Assembly: GCF_002776525.5 (NCBI RefSeq) | Contig: NC_045439.1 | Span: 118,339,100-118,403,099 of the forward strand | Direction: 5' to 3' | Length of the DNA stretch: 64,000 nt | Source: Piliocolobus tephrosceles | Lineage: Eukaryota; Chordata; Mammalia; Primates; Cercopithecidae | In this document: positions 1 through 12,504 of the stretch, piece by piece | Layout: every line of letters begins with the position of its first letter | Numbering within the stretch: position 1 is the stretch's first letter | Translations under genes and position numbers: made by a program | The notes under the pieces: model-generated | Databases searched by the model: none | Seen by the model: only the letters and a program-made list of their open reading frames with translations | What the model was told of the DNA's origin: nothing

Positions 1-895
1 CACAAGGCCCACAGTTTAATCCCTGGGTATTGTTGCTGATTATACAGGGCCCAAGGGCCCTTAAGTCAGCAGATAATGGGTCCTGTCACAACTGAGTCTT
101 TCCCTTCAAGGTGGCCATCTCTTTCCTGAACTAAGGTTTATCTACAAATGTCATCTGGCAGCTAAAGCCTGCATCAGGGACCTTAAACAAGCCTACCTAC
201 TGCCTATCCGACTGTCGCTGAGCTATTATCCAAGATGCAAAAGGAATTACCCTTTAGTTTTTCCTCTTCTCTCCTCAGGTGGAGTGGAAGAAGTCTCTTT
301 TGGAGCCAAGAGCTGTGCTGGCTGCTTGGGGTTTGCAAACAGGTGGCATAGGCACTCCCTTAGCCACCCAGACTGCTGTCTCAGTAAGTCATGTGCCCCA
401 CAGGTGACTCTGAGCCCAGCTCAGCACTAGGGCTTGTCTAGGAGTTACAGTCCTCATGGCCTACATGGCCTTTCAAGTTTATTTAGAACTCCAGAGTCTT
501 TAGCCATGGTGGCAAGGCTTGCCAGAAATCAAGTTCCAACCACTGGGATGGGCAATTCTCCTCTGGTTAGGGCTGGTCTAAACTTTCTCTCCACAGGCAG
601 GCATCAGTTGAGTTAGCCCAGTTTTGCTTTCGGCTGTGACAGGGCAGCACTGAGTTTAATGCAAAGTCTCACAATCGCCCTGCTCTCCCCTTCCCAAGAG
701 CACACAGATTTTCTGTGTCATGTGGCTGCTGCTGTGGCTTGGAGGAGGGGTGGCATCAGCAGTTCAAGACTCTTTTCTACCTTCTCTGGTGCCTCTTCAG
801 TGAAGTTAAAACCAGGTGCTGTGAGTGCTCACTTGATTTTTGCTCTTATGAATGTGCTTATTATGTGTGTAGATAGCTGTTAAATTTGGCGTTCC
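1..895 (-). mobile_element. L1 (primate, L1PB/L1PA-like) 5' UTR fragment
   Basis: Read on the minus strand, this stretch follows the 5' UTR of a primate LINE-1, from near its first bases (about 895) inward to the window edge at 1. Recognisable landmarks are the segment before 895 that reads as GGAACGCCAAATTTAACAGC on the minus strand, the GC-rich middle around 640-780, and the stretch at 300-420. The first few tens of bases of a full 5' UTR, including the YY1-type motif, are missing at the 895 side. The remainder of the element should lie left of the window. Short open frames at 434-616 and 659-883 lie inside this UTR and are not genes. Family L1 is firm; the subfamily is not. Confidence 0.85.
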
Positions 896-1680
896 AGAAA
901 AAAGTTAGAGACAAGATGTTCTGTACAAGCACACATAGGTCATTTATTTTTTTAAAAGTCCATGCATAAAGCAAAGGAAATGAGACAGTAATATTTTAAT
1001 AGCTTTACTACAGAAGCCTACAAACAAACAGGACAAAATAGAAAGTTTTTTACTTTACAAACTGCATACTATTATTTCCATCTCCCCAACAAAAAAGGAA
1101 CCAAAGCACACACACACACATGCACACACACACACACACACACACACACCTCTACCCTATACCTTTTGAAGCAATTCTAAATAATGACTGGCCAAAGAAA
1201 AATTATGTAGAAATTAGCAGATACATATTACTAAATGGCAAATACACACAATATATCAAACTAGTGGTTTGCAGTTTAAGTGATTTAGATAAATGTATAG
1301 ACTTGCGTACATGTGGACATATATTAGAATTATCTAAATAAAGAAGTTAAGACACTTACAATTGAATAAGCCCAATAACACATAAGGAAATAAACAAGCA
1401 ACATAAATCTTAAAAAAAAAAGGGGGAAGTGAGGAAACAATAGTTCTGATCAAATAAGTAGACCCTTAATATTTATCATACAAAATAAAGAAAAAGCTTA
1501 AGGCGATAGTAATTAGAATATAGAACCATACCTCTAGTTACAACAGGCTTTTGAAATGTCATCTCATTTTCTTGATAAACATACAGCTTAAATTTCTAAG
1601 AAATCTATGAAAATGTAAGTTGTGAAAAATGAATATAACCAAACATAACTTAAAACCTAAAAAGAAAGACAGAAATTGGG
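896..1680. other. Unassigned AT-rich sequence with a CA microsatellite
   Basis: No gene or recognisable mobile element is seen, apart from the CA repeat at 1107-1149. The stretch is A-rich on the plus strand. The open frame at 1120-1341 starts inside the CA repeat, has no recognisable domain, and is treated as chance. Confidence 0.5.
1107..1149. repeat. (CA)n microsatellite
   Basis: About 21 CA units with one interruption (ATG near 1120-1122). Likely length-polymorphic. Confidence 0.95.
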
Positions 1681-1736
1681 AACTAGATGGTCAAATAGAA
1701 GGCTCTGCTGATTGTTACAGCCAAAGGAACACCACT
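1681..1736 (+). mobile_element. L1 5' end scrap
   Basis: The stretch GATGGTCAAATAGAAGGCTC and the following GGAACACCA resemble the very first bases of a primate/mammalian L1 5' UTR (the AAGATGGCCAAATAGAAGGC-type start). The match stops after about 55 bases, where a MER2-like segment begins. It is too short to classify. Confidence 0.5.
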
Positions 1737-1738
1737 TA

Positions 1739-1805
1739 ATATTTCCAGACTACAGATAACTGAAACTGCAGAAAGTAAAACCATGGATAAGGAGTGATTC
1801 CTGTA
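1739..1805 (-). mobile_element. MER2/Tigger-type DNA transposon terminal fragment
   Basis: On the minus strand this reads as the terminal segment of a MER2-type (Tc1/mariner Tigger group) element. It keeps the repeated pattern of TTATCC, GGTTT, CTTTC and GGTTTCAGTTA after an initial TACAG. Many CpG positions have decayed to TG or CA, as expected for an old copy. Only about 65 bases remain, so no transposase could be encoded. Confidence 0.65.
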
Positions 1806-4174
1806 CATTCTAATAGATGTAATTCAGATTAATCTTATCAGGACTTATTAATCCTTATCAAGGATTAATCTTACGAAGAACTCTCTTCATCTCAAACTAA
1901 GCATATAAACTAAAGTCTATTTTTAGTAATCATATTGATTATCTCCAAGTTTTTTCTCATTGTATTTTCCTAATATATGTTTTCTATCCATTTATGATCA
2001 ACTTTCTGTGTTAATATGTTTGGGGTATGTTAACTATAAACATATTAGCCTTGTATTTTTTCTTGTCAGTAAATCTTGATATTTAAAGTTATGATGTTAA
2101 TTCATTTAATGGAATTATGAACTGATTGTGTTTATTTCTACAATATTTTTCTTTTTTCCCATTTATAAATTACTTTACCATTTATTTTGTTTTTCTATGT
2201 TGTTTTCTGAACTTCAACTGAATTTATTACATTTTCTTAACCTTACCTCCCAATGACTCATTTGGAAGGTTTACATTATTAGCTTTTTTCCTTTTATCAA
2301 ATAAAACTAAACTTAAAACTTACAACTATATGAAGAAAAAATCCTCATGCTAATAATTCAAAATGCTTTTAAAATTTCTCTCCCCCAATCATAACGACAT
2401 TTTACATCATTATAATTCTTCCTATATTTTTATCCTCCAATTTTATTGCAAATATTTATATTTAGTGCCTATTTTAATTTACTCCATATAAGTAACAATT
2501 AATTTGCTCACTATTGATTCTTTTATCGCAATTCTTCCCTCTGGACTTATCATCTTTCTTACAAAAGCATAACATTGGGTAATTCTTTCAGCCATAATCA
2601 ATGAATGGTAAACTTATTTTATCGATTGACTCTTCGGCTCTGCTAATACTGTTCTCAAAATGCTCCCGAACTTCTCAGAGCTTATTGTTTCCATTTCCAT
2701 CATAACCTTTCTTTTTGCATTCCTAGATTTACCTCTTCTCTATTCCTGATAACTTTCTGCCCCTTGTAACAGAAATTATCTTAGTCTTTCTGACTCCTTT
2801 TATATATCTTCTGTGTTAAAACAAATTCTCTTGCTGTAAACAAGACTAAAAGCAGAGGTTATGCTGCACCATTTATCTTACCTATTAGACATTGTGTCTA
2901 ATCATTTTCACCATATAAATATTTCAGCACACTGTCATTTTATATAATTAAGAATCTGGTATATCAAATCCATATTTCACATCATTATGATTTTTGCTGT
3001 TCATTTCAGCTTCTTTTTTTTTACCCAGGATTTCTACTAATGAAAGTAAAAATAGGCTGATTATTTCTCCTCTCCTTTTTTTTTTCTTTTTTTATCTTCT
3101 TGAAGGAATCAAATGAGTTTTAAACTCCCTAAGGTTGGGATGAGAGTTAGAATCTGGGTAATCCACAGACTGGATAATCTTTTGCCCAACCTCTCACTCC
3201 TCAAGTGACAGAGCATTACTAACTTGAAGCCAGTCATTTGTTCTCACTAGATACTTGATAAGCAGCATCAAATCCCCCCATAACAGATTTGTGGCTCCTA
3301 GGAGGCCTCATCAGTAATCATGAGTGTTCCTTCCTGCATCTGCCTGACTTTGCCTTAGGACTCCTGCTGCTGGCTGGGAAGATTAGTCAAGGCACTATGA
3401 GTGCCAGGGCAGAGAGGAGAAATTCTTTGACATCACGAGAGGAAGTTTTAGCAACAGAGCAAAGAAGTAACTCATTCCACGTATTTTTAAAAAGAATGAT
3501 GCAAACTACTATTCTAATTTCTGGTTATTAAGATATGCTAAGTGGGACAGTTATGCTGTGTATTTTTTTTTTTATTATCCAAGTTTCTTTTCTGACCTCC
3601 CTTTTAGCATCAGCATTCTTTTTCTTTGAAATAGGTATATCCTTATGTCCCTGTTTTGCATGCATTTCTTCAGTGTACTAACATGACTGAAAATATATGT
3701 GAAATTATATTATGAAAATAGTGAATTATAAAAAGGGTGAGTATACCTTAATTTAAAATATTAAATGGTACAGTGACGAGAAAATTCCTTGAAAAGCTGG
3801 TACAATATTAGAGACCGGATGTACTTAAATGAGAGGTGTTTTCTGGTTTATCAGGTGGATCAGGTACTTCTATTAATGGAACATTGTAAAAATAAAAGGC
3901 AGAAACTAGAGAAGTTATAGCCACTTACATGATTTTTATATCTTACATATAGGCAAAACTCTTAAAATGACTGTTGCTAGTTTTCTAGACCTGTCTCTTC
4001 TTGGGGTTTTCATTACTGCCATCATCTTGATAGTAAAACATATAGGAGGGAAAAACCTCATTTCCTATCATGTAGTCCCTAAATTCAATTATTGATATAT
4101 CTTGTAAAGCATATGTTCCAAGCAAATAACTCACTGTGGCAGAAAGATAAAATCATTCGAAACTGTTCCACACC
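1806..4174. other. Unassigned sequence, no gene
   Basis: About 2.4 kb without a recognised gene. 1900-3100 is T-rich and may hide strongly decayed antisense LINE sequence, but I could not anchor it. 3120-3530 is less AT-rich and contains an open frame (3289-3531) with no recognised domain or homology. A perfect 10-bp stem with a 3-base loop lies at 1847-1869. Confidence 0.45.
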
Positions 4175-4325
4175 ACCCAATAGCTATATGGCTGGAGCTA
4201 GCTAACACCTCTGAGCCTTAGTTAACACAAATGAGAAGTAGAAGAAATCACATCTGCCTTTTGAATATGTGGATTAAATAGATAAACCAGCTATCATAGG
4301 GCCTGGCTAATAGTAAATCTTAAAA
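4175..4325 (+). mobile_element. MIR (tRNA-derived SINE)
   Basis: Core and 3' part of a MIR are recognisable in order: an AACACCTCTGAGCCTTAGTT-like segment, a GATTAAAT block, then a GGGCCTGGCTAATAGTAAA end that matches the usual GTGCCTGGCACATAGTAAG. Divergence is high, as normal for this mammal-wide family. Confidence 0.65.
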
Positions 4326-6159
4326 CAAAGCAACCATTCCCTTTTATTTTCCCTTCTGCTTTACTCTGGATTATTTAGAGCATCTGATGAAGATATGGTA
4401 TGTGACGCTGCTATGCTAATCGCCAGTTCCGTTTGAACTTTGAAAGAGTGGCACTTCAGTGGAGAGGAAGCCTGAAATTGAGAAGGTAATCAATCAATAA
4501 AAATTCACATCTCTCCAATCACCACGACTTTGTCTTCAGAGCTCAATTTGGTCAAAATATAAATAATTAGTCAATAATGTTTGTGATTAAAACTCGAACC
4601 AACCAAACAGTATTTATCATGATTTAACTTTTTCCAGAAACAAACAAAAATGACAGTTAACAACTTTGTACTTATTTATCTATCTCTAATTTCCTATTTT
4701 GGATATTTCCACAACCAGGTACTTTTTGACAGTTTTATTTATATATAGCATACTCTTTCCTTTTGTACATTATCTGCACTCTCTCTTCCTTATATATAGA
4801 GTGTCAATGAAAGGAGAAATAGGAATTTAACATAGTTTGGAGTTACTCATTTAGAAATTAATCTCATGAGTTATTTTAATAATTTTCCTTCATAACATTA
4901 CTCAGGTTAAATCAGAACCAAATACAAAAATTTGGCATGATATGCTCAGATTTTTCATGAAAAAAAATTTAGAAAGAAAGCATTTGTTTTCACAATTTCT
5001 TCTTTGTTGTTGTTGTTTTTTACATCTTTACCCATAAATCAGCCTTAGTAAGGTGAATTTAGAAAGGACTTGGCTGAATTTGGACTAAAATTCTATTTCT
5101 GAGAACTTCTCCCCTGTTTTTTTTAAAAAGGCATTGCTAAAAATGAATAAAACAGCTTTGGTTTAGATTGCTTGGAAATCCTCCCCTCTGCTGCAATTAC
5201 CGGATGAAATAGACATTAAGCTCAGAGGAGTTCTTCTCTCAGTCACTTTTGCTTCTTGCCTCTGTGAGGGACTGTTTTTCTGATGCCATTATTGGCAGAT
5301 CGCCACATTGCACCTGCTGATCCACCTGCCTCTCACTGGCGTGCAGTATTTAAAATGTTACGCAATTAAAGTAAATGAGTTTAAAGGACTGGATTTGCAC
5401 TACACCTCCTGGGGAGCTGTTGTTCATCCTTAAAAGTGCCTGATGACGGTTTGGGAAGGAGTGCTGTTGGCCTGGCCCTGGGGTACTGAATTGCTCCCCT
5501 TTGAAGAACTCTGTGGTGAATCTCCTCATAAGGACGCTAAATGGTGAGGAAGCATAAAGAGAGACATTTTGCACCCCAGGTATTTGGTCTTTATAGATTG
5601 AGACTAGGCAACAAAAGAAAGACTGCAAAGTAACTAGAACCGTCTAACTGTTTCTTGATAAAATATAACTCTGTATCCACTCATTTTAATTTGTATTTAT
5701 GAATTTCATTTTGATTATTTTCTGCAGACCTGTGTGCAAAATGGTGAGTAAAGACATCTCAAATTGGAAAAGTTATTTGCTTATCAGGACACACTTAACT
5801 GTCTCATCATTTTTGTGGTGGTAATTAATTATCCTTTATTACCTATCTTACTATTAGGCATGATGTGAAGTAAATTAAAATGAGGTGGTTTTTTATAGTG
5901 CATTCTGTGCTTTTACACAGAAGGTCTGAGCATATCTAGGGACATTGGGTGAGTCCACAAAGCCATGCTTTTAAAAGTAAGTTGAATTCTTTATTCACTG
6001 AGAATATCTTTATATATGAAGCACTTCCATATTAAGGATACAATAAATGCTCCTATCTCAAGGAATTTAACATGAATTTAGTGATTAGCAGCCACAGATA
6101 ACTTATTTTTTCATCCTACATACATTTTATGACTTTATGGTCCTAAGAGAAGCACATAA
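4326..6159. other. Unassigned sequence with a GC-richer island
   Basis: No gene is recognised. Most of it is AT-rich. The interval 5160-5640 is clearly less AT-rich, matches no repeat I recognise, and has an open minus frame (5350-5628, 92 codons) with no recognisable domain. It may be a conserved non-coding element or simply an unmasked old repeat. Confidence 0.4.
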
Positions 6160-6497
6160 AAGGATATGTACAGAATTCTGGCTACTGGCCTGGCCTGTAA
6201 GGAGTTTGGAAGTCATCCTGCCCATCCTCACAACAAGAAAAAAGCTAAACTGAAAATCAACAACTCATCTTTGACCCAACAGAAAATTAAGGCCACAGGC
6301 CAAACTGCTACCCCCAAAACTAGAGAGGTAGAAAGGCAGATACAGTGACATACAACTTAATGAAGTGGATACCTCTCCAGGGTCAAGCACTGGGATAGAA
6401 AAACATAAATGGTAATTAACAGATGACTGGAGACTTTATGTGGACAAGTTTGAGGTTAAACATTCTGGAAGGGCTCAGGAGGAATCAATATATAGGA

Positions 6498-6503
<6 letters not shown>

Positions 6504-6538
<35 letters not shown>
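6504..6538. repeat. (A)n run
   Basis: Thirty-five consecutive A residues inside the L1M 5'/ORF1 boundary. It is unusually long and pure for so old an element, so it has probably expanded recently or belongs to a small later insertion. Confidence 0.95.
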
Positions 6539-6540
<2 letters not shown>

Positions 6541-6591
6541 CAGTGAATCTGAAGAAATGTCAGTGGAAACTCCCAAAAATGTAAATGCAAA

Positions 6592-6622
6592 ATAATAATA
6601 ATAAGAAGAAGAAGAAGAAGAA
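6592..6622. repeat. (AAT)n/(AAG)n triplet repeat
   Basis: A short run of ATA/AAT units followed by AAG units inside the L1M ORF1 region. Confidence 0.8.
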
Positions 6623-8967
6623 AACAGGAAAGACAGAACAGAATATCCAAAAAAATCAGACAATAAAAGTGTGACATAAACATAATTGGAATACCAGGAA
6701 GGAGAAGATGAAAAGGAACAAAATAAATATTTGAAACCATAATCACTGAAAATTTTCCAAAATTAATGACACGAAGCAACAGACTCAGAAATCTCAGAGA
6801 ATACCAAGCAGAGTAAACACTAAAAAAAAATTGATCTGTAGGCATATCATATTCAAACTTAAGAAAGTGAAAGACAAAATCTTAAAGAAGCTAGGGTGGC
6901 ATTAGGGACCCTTACCTGAAGTTAAGAATTATATTTAACTTGTGTTAGAAACTATATAAGCAAGAATATGAAGTGAAATATTAAATGCGTTGAAAGAAAA
7001 AATCCCATCAAACTAGAATTCTGTATCCAGCCAAATTAAGCTTAAAAAGTCAAGGAGAAATAAAGATTTTCTCAAACAAAAATTGCAGAAATTTGTCATC
7101 ACTAGATCTGTGTGGCAAGAAATGTTAAAAGAAATTCTTCAGAATTAAGAAAAATGATATGGATCAGAAAATCAGATCTACTTAAAGCAAGGAAGAACAT
7201 CAGAGAAGGAATGAATTCAAGTACAATTAAATATTTCATTTTCTTATTCTTAATCTAACATATCAGTTTATTCATAGAAATAATAATAGCAACAATATAT
7301 TTGGCAATTACAACTTTTGAATAAGTGAAATATGTGACAATAATGATATAAGTAATGAAAGAGATTATGAATGTTCTAAGTTACACTACTTGTGAAGCAT
7401 ATAATATAACTTGAAAGAGGACTTGAATTATTTGTAAATATGTATTGCAAACTCAATAGCAAGTGCTAAAATATGTAAAAGAAGAATAATACATCCTGGG
7501 AAGAGAGACACTGATGGAATCATTTAAGATGCCTACTTAATACCAGAGAAGGCAGAAAAAGAATACAAGACACACAAAAAAGCAATAAACAGAGAACCGT
7601 ACATAAACATGTAGGTATTAATCCAACTATGGTAATGATCATTTTAAATATAAAATTTTAAAATCATTAATTAAAAGAGACAGAGTGGTTGAAAAACAGA
7701 AGATCCAACCATAATCTGTCTGTAAGAAATCTACTTTAACTATAAAGACACAAATAGATTAAAAGGGGCCGGAAAATAATATACCATACTAACTTTAATG
7801 AAAAGAAAACTGGAGTGGCTATATTAACTTCAAAGTGGAATTCAGAGTAAAGAAAGTCATCAGAGATAAAGAGGGGCATTTAAAAATGATAAAAGGCTCA
7901 GTTCTACAAAAGAATAAGCAATCCTTAATGTGTATGCACCCGACAACAGAGCATAAAAATATGTGGTGGAAAACTGATGAAACTACAAGGAAAAACAGAT
8001 TGATCAATCAGTTTAGTTGCAGACTTCAACACCTTCTCAGTAAGAAACCTGGCAGTAGAAAGTCAGTAAGACAAAGTAGAGTTCAACTAGACAACACATC
8101 AATCAACTGAATCTAAACATCTTTAAAATAATTCCTCTGAAAACAGCAGAATAGACATTCTTTTCAAGCTCGCACTAGACATTCACCAATATAGTCTACA
8201 GTCTGAGCCAAAGATACACTTTAAGATATTTTAAAAAATAGAAATAATACAAAGTATGTTTAGAGATCACAATGGAATTAAATTAAGAGTAATAGACAGA
8301 CAGCTAGATAACTCTAAGAATACTTGAAGATTAAACAACACAACAATTTGAAAATTCAGAGAAAATTTTCAAGAGACATTTAAAAATATTTAAAAGTAAA
8401 TTAAAATAAAAATACAACTTATCAAAATTTGTGGAAAAAATTGTAGAAAAAGCAGTGCTTAAAGGAAAATTAACAGTCACAAATACATCTATTAGGAAAG
8501 TTGAAAGATATAAAAATCATTTAAGCTTTCACCTTAGGAAACTGTAAAAAAAAAAAAACAAATAAATCCAAAATAGACAGAGTAATGAAAAGTAGAATAA
8601 AAATAAATAAAATTGAAAATAAAATAAAATAAAATAAAAACAGAGAAAAATCAATAAAACCAAAGGCTGGCACTTAGGAAAAAATCAATAAAATCGGTAG
8701 TAATCTAGTTAGATTATCTATGAAAAAAAGAGACGACACAAATTACTAACTTCAGAAATGAAGATGAGCCATTACTTCTAATACCATGGACATTAAAAAG
8801 CTAATAAAAGAATACAGTAAACAACTCTATCTCCACAATTTTGATATCCTAGATGAAATAGAGCAAGTTATTGAAAGATACAATCTAGCAAAACTAACAC
8901 AACAATTACAAAATCTGAATAGGCCTATCTTCTAAAGCAATTGAGTAAATAATGATCTTTTGAAAGG

Positions 8968-9284
8968 TTATTTGTAGGCCGGGCAAGGTGGCTCATATCT
9001 GTAATCCCAGCACTTGGGAAGCTGTGGCAGATGGATCACCTGAGGTCAGGAGTTTGAGACCAGCCTGGCCAATGTGGTGAAACCCCATCTCTACTAAATA
9101 CACAAAAGTTAGTTGGTCATGGTGGTGGGAGCCTTTCATCTCAGCTACTCGGGAGGCTGAGGCAGGAGAATCAGTTGAACCTGTGAGTCGAATGTTGCAG
9201 TGAGCCAAGATCGTGCTGCTACACTCTAGCCTGGGCAACAAGAATGAAACTCCATCTAAAAAAAAAGAAAAAAAATTACTTGTA
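8968..9284 (+). mobile_element. AluS-type insertion with target duplication
   Basis: The Alu body is 8977-9275, a full dimer with GGCCGGGC start, middle A-rich linker and A-rich tail. It is flanked by a 9-base target duplication, TTATTTGTA (8968-8976) and TTACTTGTA (9276-9284), with one mismatch. It sits in the L1M exactly where the reverse-transcriptase region is missing. Because the Alu has its own target duplication, it inserted normally and did not itself cause the L1M deletion. Chance open frames on the minus strand here (8993-9502) are Alu-derived. Confidence 0.93.
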
Positions 9285-10430
9285 AAGACTTTATTCAGAA
9301 AGATACTGTTAAGGAACTGAAGAAACAAGCCACAAACTGGAAGAAAAATTTGCAAGCACATATCTGATAAAGGACAGGTATCTAAAATACATGGAGAACT
9401 CTTAAAACTCATCAATAAGAAAACAAACAAACCAATTAAAAATGAACAAAATATATAAATGGATAACTTATGCAAGAAGGTATGCAGATGGCAAACAAGC
9501 ATATGAGAATATGCTCAACATCATATGTCATTGGGGAATTGAGAATTGAAGCATCAATGAGGTGACAACTACATAGATATTAGAATAGCTAAAATCCAAA
9601 TCCCCGACAACACCAAATGTTGGTGAGGATGTGAAACAACAGAAACTCTCATTTATTGTTGGTAGAAATGCAAAATGGTACAGCCACTTTGGAAGACAAT
9701 CTGGTAATTTTTTACAAAACTAAATATGGTCCAACATTACATTCCTTGGAATTTACCCGAATTAGTTGGAAACTTATGCTTGCACATAAACCTTTGCAGA
9801 AATATTTATTACGGCATTATTCATAATTACCAAAACTTGGAAGCAATCAAAATGTCTTTCAACCGATGAAAGGATAAACAAACAGTGAGATATTCATACA
9901 ATGGAATATTATTCAGCACTAAAAACAAATGCACTATCAAACCTCGAAAAGGCATGAAGAAAGCCTAAATACATACTGTTAAGGAAAAAAAAAAAAAGCC
10001 AATATATAAAAGGTACCTACTACATGATTCCAAATGCATGACATTCTGGAAAAGACAAAACTATGGATACAGTGAAAAAGTAAGTGGTTGCCCCATGTTT
10101 ATAGAATGGGAGGGAAAGTGAATTCATAGAGCATAGGAGATTTTTAGAGCGGTGATATTATTCTGTGTAATACTATGGATACATACCATTATACATTTGT
10201 CAACACCCACAGAATGTACAAAGAGTGAGGCCTACTGATGGTCTTTTAAAAATTAATAATGTATCAGTATTGGCTCATCAATTGTAAAAAAAAGTGTCAT
10301 ACTAATGTAAGATATTAATAATAGAATCTGGGAAGGGGGAATGAGGAGGTAGATGGGAACTCTACTTTTTACCCAACTCTTTTGGTAAACCTAAAACTGT
10401 TAAAATAGAGTCTATTAACTAAGTAAAAAT
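9285..10430 (+). mobile_element. Ancient L1M, ORF2 C-terminal part and 3' UTR
   Basis: This continues the L1M of 6160-8967. 9300-9960 corresponds to the C-terminal end of ORF2: GATAAAGGACAGGTATCTAA, the GGTGAGGATGTG block, and ATGGAATATTATTCAGC. 10160-10430 matches the old L1M 3' UTR, with CATTATACATTTGTCAA, GAATGTACAAAGAGTGAGGC and AACCTAAAACTGTTAAAATA near the end. No intact frame remains. Confidence 0.85.
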
Positions 10431-10519
10431 GATGCACGCACTGAATTTTGACTAGTGAAGTATCAGTAACATATACTGGACATCATGGGAGCCGAGGAAA
10501 AAGCAAACACAGATGAGAC

Positions 10520-10720
10520 ATTAGCAAATGTCTCCAGAGGAGATGGTACCTGAATTTATTCACAAAAATAAAATGAATTTCTCCACGGAAAAGACATTCC
10601 AGATGGGGGGAACAGTATGAGCAAGGATAAATAGATAAAATTATTCCAGTGACTAGTTTTACTGTAGCGTGGCATGAAGCAGAGTCGTGAGAACTACGCT
10701 TGGATATGTTGACAGAAACC
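10520..10720 (-). mobile_element. L2 3' region fragment
   Basis: The string ACATTCCAGATGGGGGGAAC followed by AGTATGAGCAAGG is the reverse complement of the L2 motif usually read as CTTTGCACATGCTGTTCCCTCTGCCTGGAA. The rest is strongly diverged. Confidence 0.6.
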
Positions 10721-12504
10721 ACTATCTGAAGAACTTACTTGCCTTGGAGAAGCCTAAGCCTCGTATAGATACTGGAGGCGATGGCTGAGTTTGTTCAGGG
10801 AGGTGGCATGGTATATTGAAGGCACTGAGTTAATGTCAGCCCATACCAAGATTGCTGAAGAATTCTTAGGTTAATATCTTTTTAAATGCAAGCACAGGTA
10901 TAAGGAAGAGAGCAATGAGGTAAAGAATTTCCAGGGATCTGAACTACCAAATATAAAGTACAGCATCTTTTGAGGGCTGCATACTGGAATTTTGTTGAGT
11001 GCATTTCTGCATTGCTTTTGTTCTGTAGCATTCTAAAGTAGTATAGAATAAGATACTATGAAAAGGCTTGAATTTTCATAGATTAAAATTTGTAATAGAA
11101 ATAATGGATACTCAGAGAAAGACATTTCCTAATATTCATGAATAGTAGCATGAATATCAATGTGGTTTTTGCCATTACATTCTATGCAAAATCAGCAATC
11201 ACTTCTGCACCATACCAATATGTTAACAAACATATGATTATAAATATTATGTATACATCTACATTGAAAAATTATTTCTCCATATAGCAATTAGGGCTTA
11301 CGCCCTCCTGAATTTTGTTTCTGTAAGCTAGTTGTACAGTATATAATGCACAATTTGTTTCACAGCTTGCAGAAAAACAGAACAAATATCAATTAGCATT
11401 TTACTCTTTACTCTTTCAGGAAAAAAAATATAGACTATTTAAAGTTTCCTCTTGGGTTTATCTATGTGTATTCTAATGAACTGGCACACACAAAACATTG
11501 AACTGATATTAGAAAAATGTATACTTTATACATAAATTATTACCCTTGGGTGTGAAAATAAAGATATTTTTAGCTGATTACAGAGTATTAAAGAAATATG
11601 TCAAATAAAAGGTCTACATAGTTTCTAATTTTAACACTTTGTTATTTTAATGCCAATTTTAAAACTGATCTGTATTTTAAGCTGTAATATATCTGAATAG
11701 AAAAGGCCTCACTAAGAAAAAATCTATATTTTATCTGCTTTTTAAATTATGTACATTTTGTAAAACCTTGTTAAATGACCTTTATATAATAGTGGATAAA
11801 TAGAAATTTCAGTGACTTAAAATTGATTTTAAATCAGAGGAAGCTGAGAAAAAAATATTCATATATTTTTATGATAAATATAATTATTGTTAATTTGTGT
11901 ATTTACTTTGGGGTATCACTTACATGAAAACTGTCATCAGGGTCTTAGAAATAGTTTTAAATAATTCAAAAACTTCTCCAAATAATGCTATATATTAACT
12001 TAATATCCTTTCCAATTTATTGAACACACTTTGGGGATAGAGTTTATAACATTATTTTTATTATTATTTTGAGTATCATATGAAAATTAAAGCAACTTTG
12101 CTTTAAGAAGTATTACTTTCTGTAGACTTTTATAAATTCAGACCAATCTTCCCTCAAGTCAAACTAGAGATATTAATAATTATAATTCCTACATTTTTAA
12201 CCATATATACACCACATTGCAAAAGTGTACATTTTTCTTTCTAGCAACTACTTTAGTATTTTGTAAAAAAAATTCTCTTCAAGCTCAGGGAAGTGTTATT
12301 TGCCAACTGATTGATTTTATATACATACTGTTTAATTGCCTTTAGAAATTGTCTCCACAAATCCTCAATTTACTATTGGAGAGTAAATCTCACCTGCTAA
12401 TCTTGAGTCTTTCACAGAGTTGCTCAAGTTATGTGATTTCTTTCCACTAACACAAAGAAAGACTAAATTTATCATTCAGTTCAGAAACTAAATCTGTCTA
12501 GTGC
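10721..12504. other. Unassigned AT-rich sequence
   Basis: No gene, RNA gene or recognisable repeat seen in about 1.8 kb. Confidence 0.45.

Larger units (their letters stand above)
6160..8967 (+). mobile_element. Ancient L1M, 5' region, ORF1 remnant and ORF2 endonuclease part
   Basis: The order of landmarks is that of a mammalian L1M. A 5' region lies at 6160-6503, followed by a 35-base A run and an AAG-type repeat. ORF1-like sequence follows at about 6660-7240, including the AATTTTCCAAAATTAATGAC block and the AGAAATTCTTCAG end. ORF2 start and endonuclease-domain sequence lie at about 7600-8300, and the region up to the start of the reverse-transcriptase domain at 8400-8960. All frames are broken; the longest open stretch (7835-8110) is an endonuclease fragment. 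The copy then jumps, across the Alu, to the C-terminal end of ORF2, so about 2 kb of ORF2 is missing. Confidence 0.85.

Noticed and set aside
434..883. Two open frames of 60 and 74 codons near the left edge
   Set aside because: They lie in an antisense L1 5' UTR and have no domain or codon signature.
6160..6538. Possible processed pseudogene ending in 35 As
   Set aside because: The upstream sequence fits an old L1M 5' region, continuing sequence after the A run is L1M ORF1, and I see no flanking duplication or cellular gene match.
8993..9502. 169-codon minus-strand frame
   Set aside because: Mostly antisense Alu plus L1M; the typical Alu-derived peptide string gives it away.
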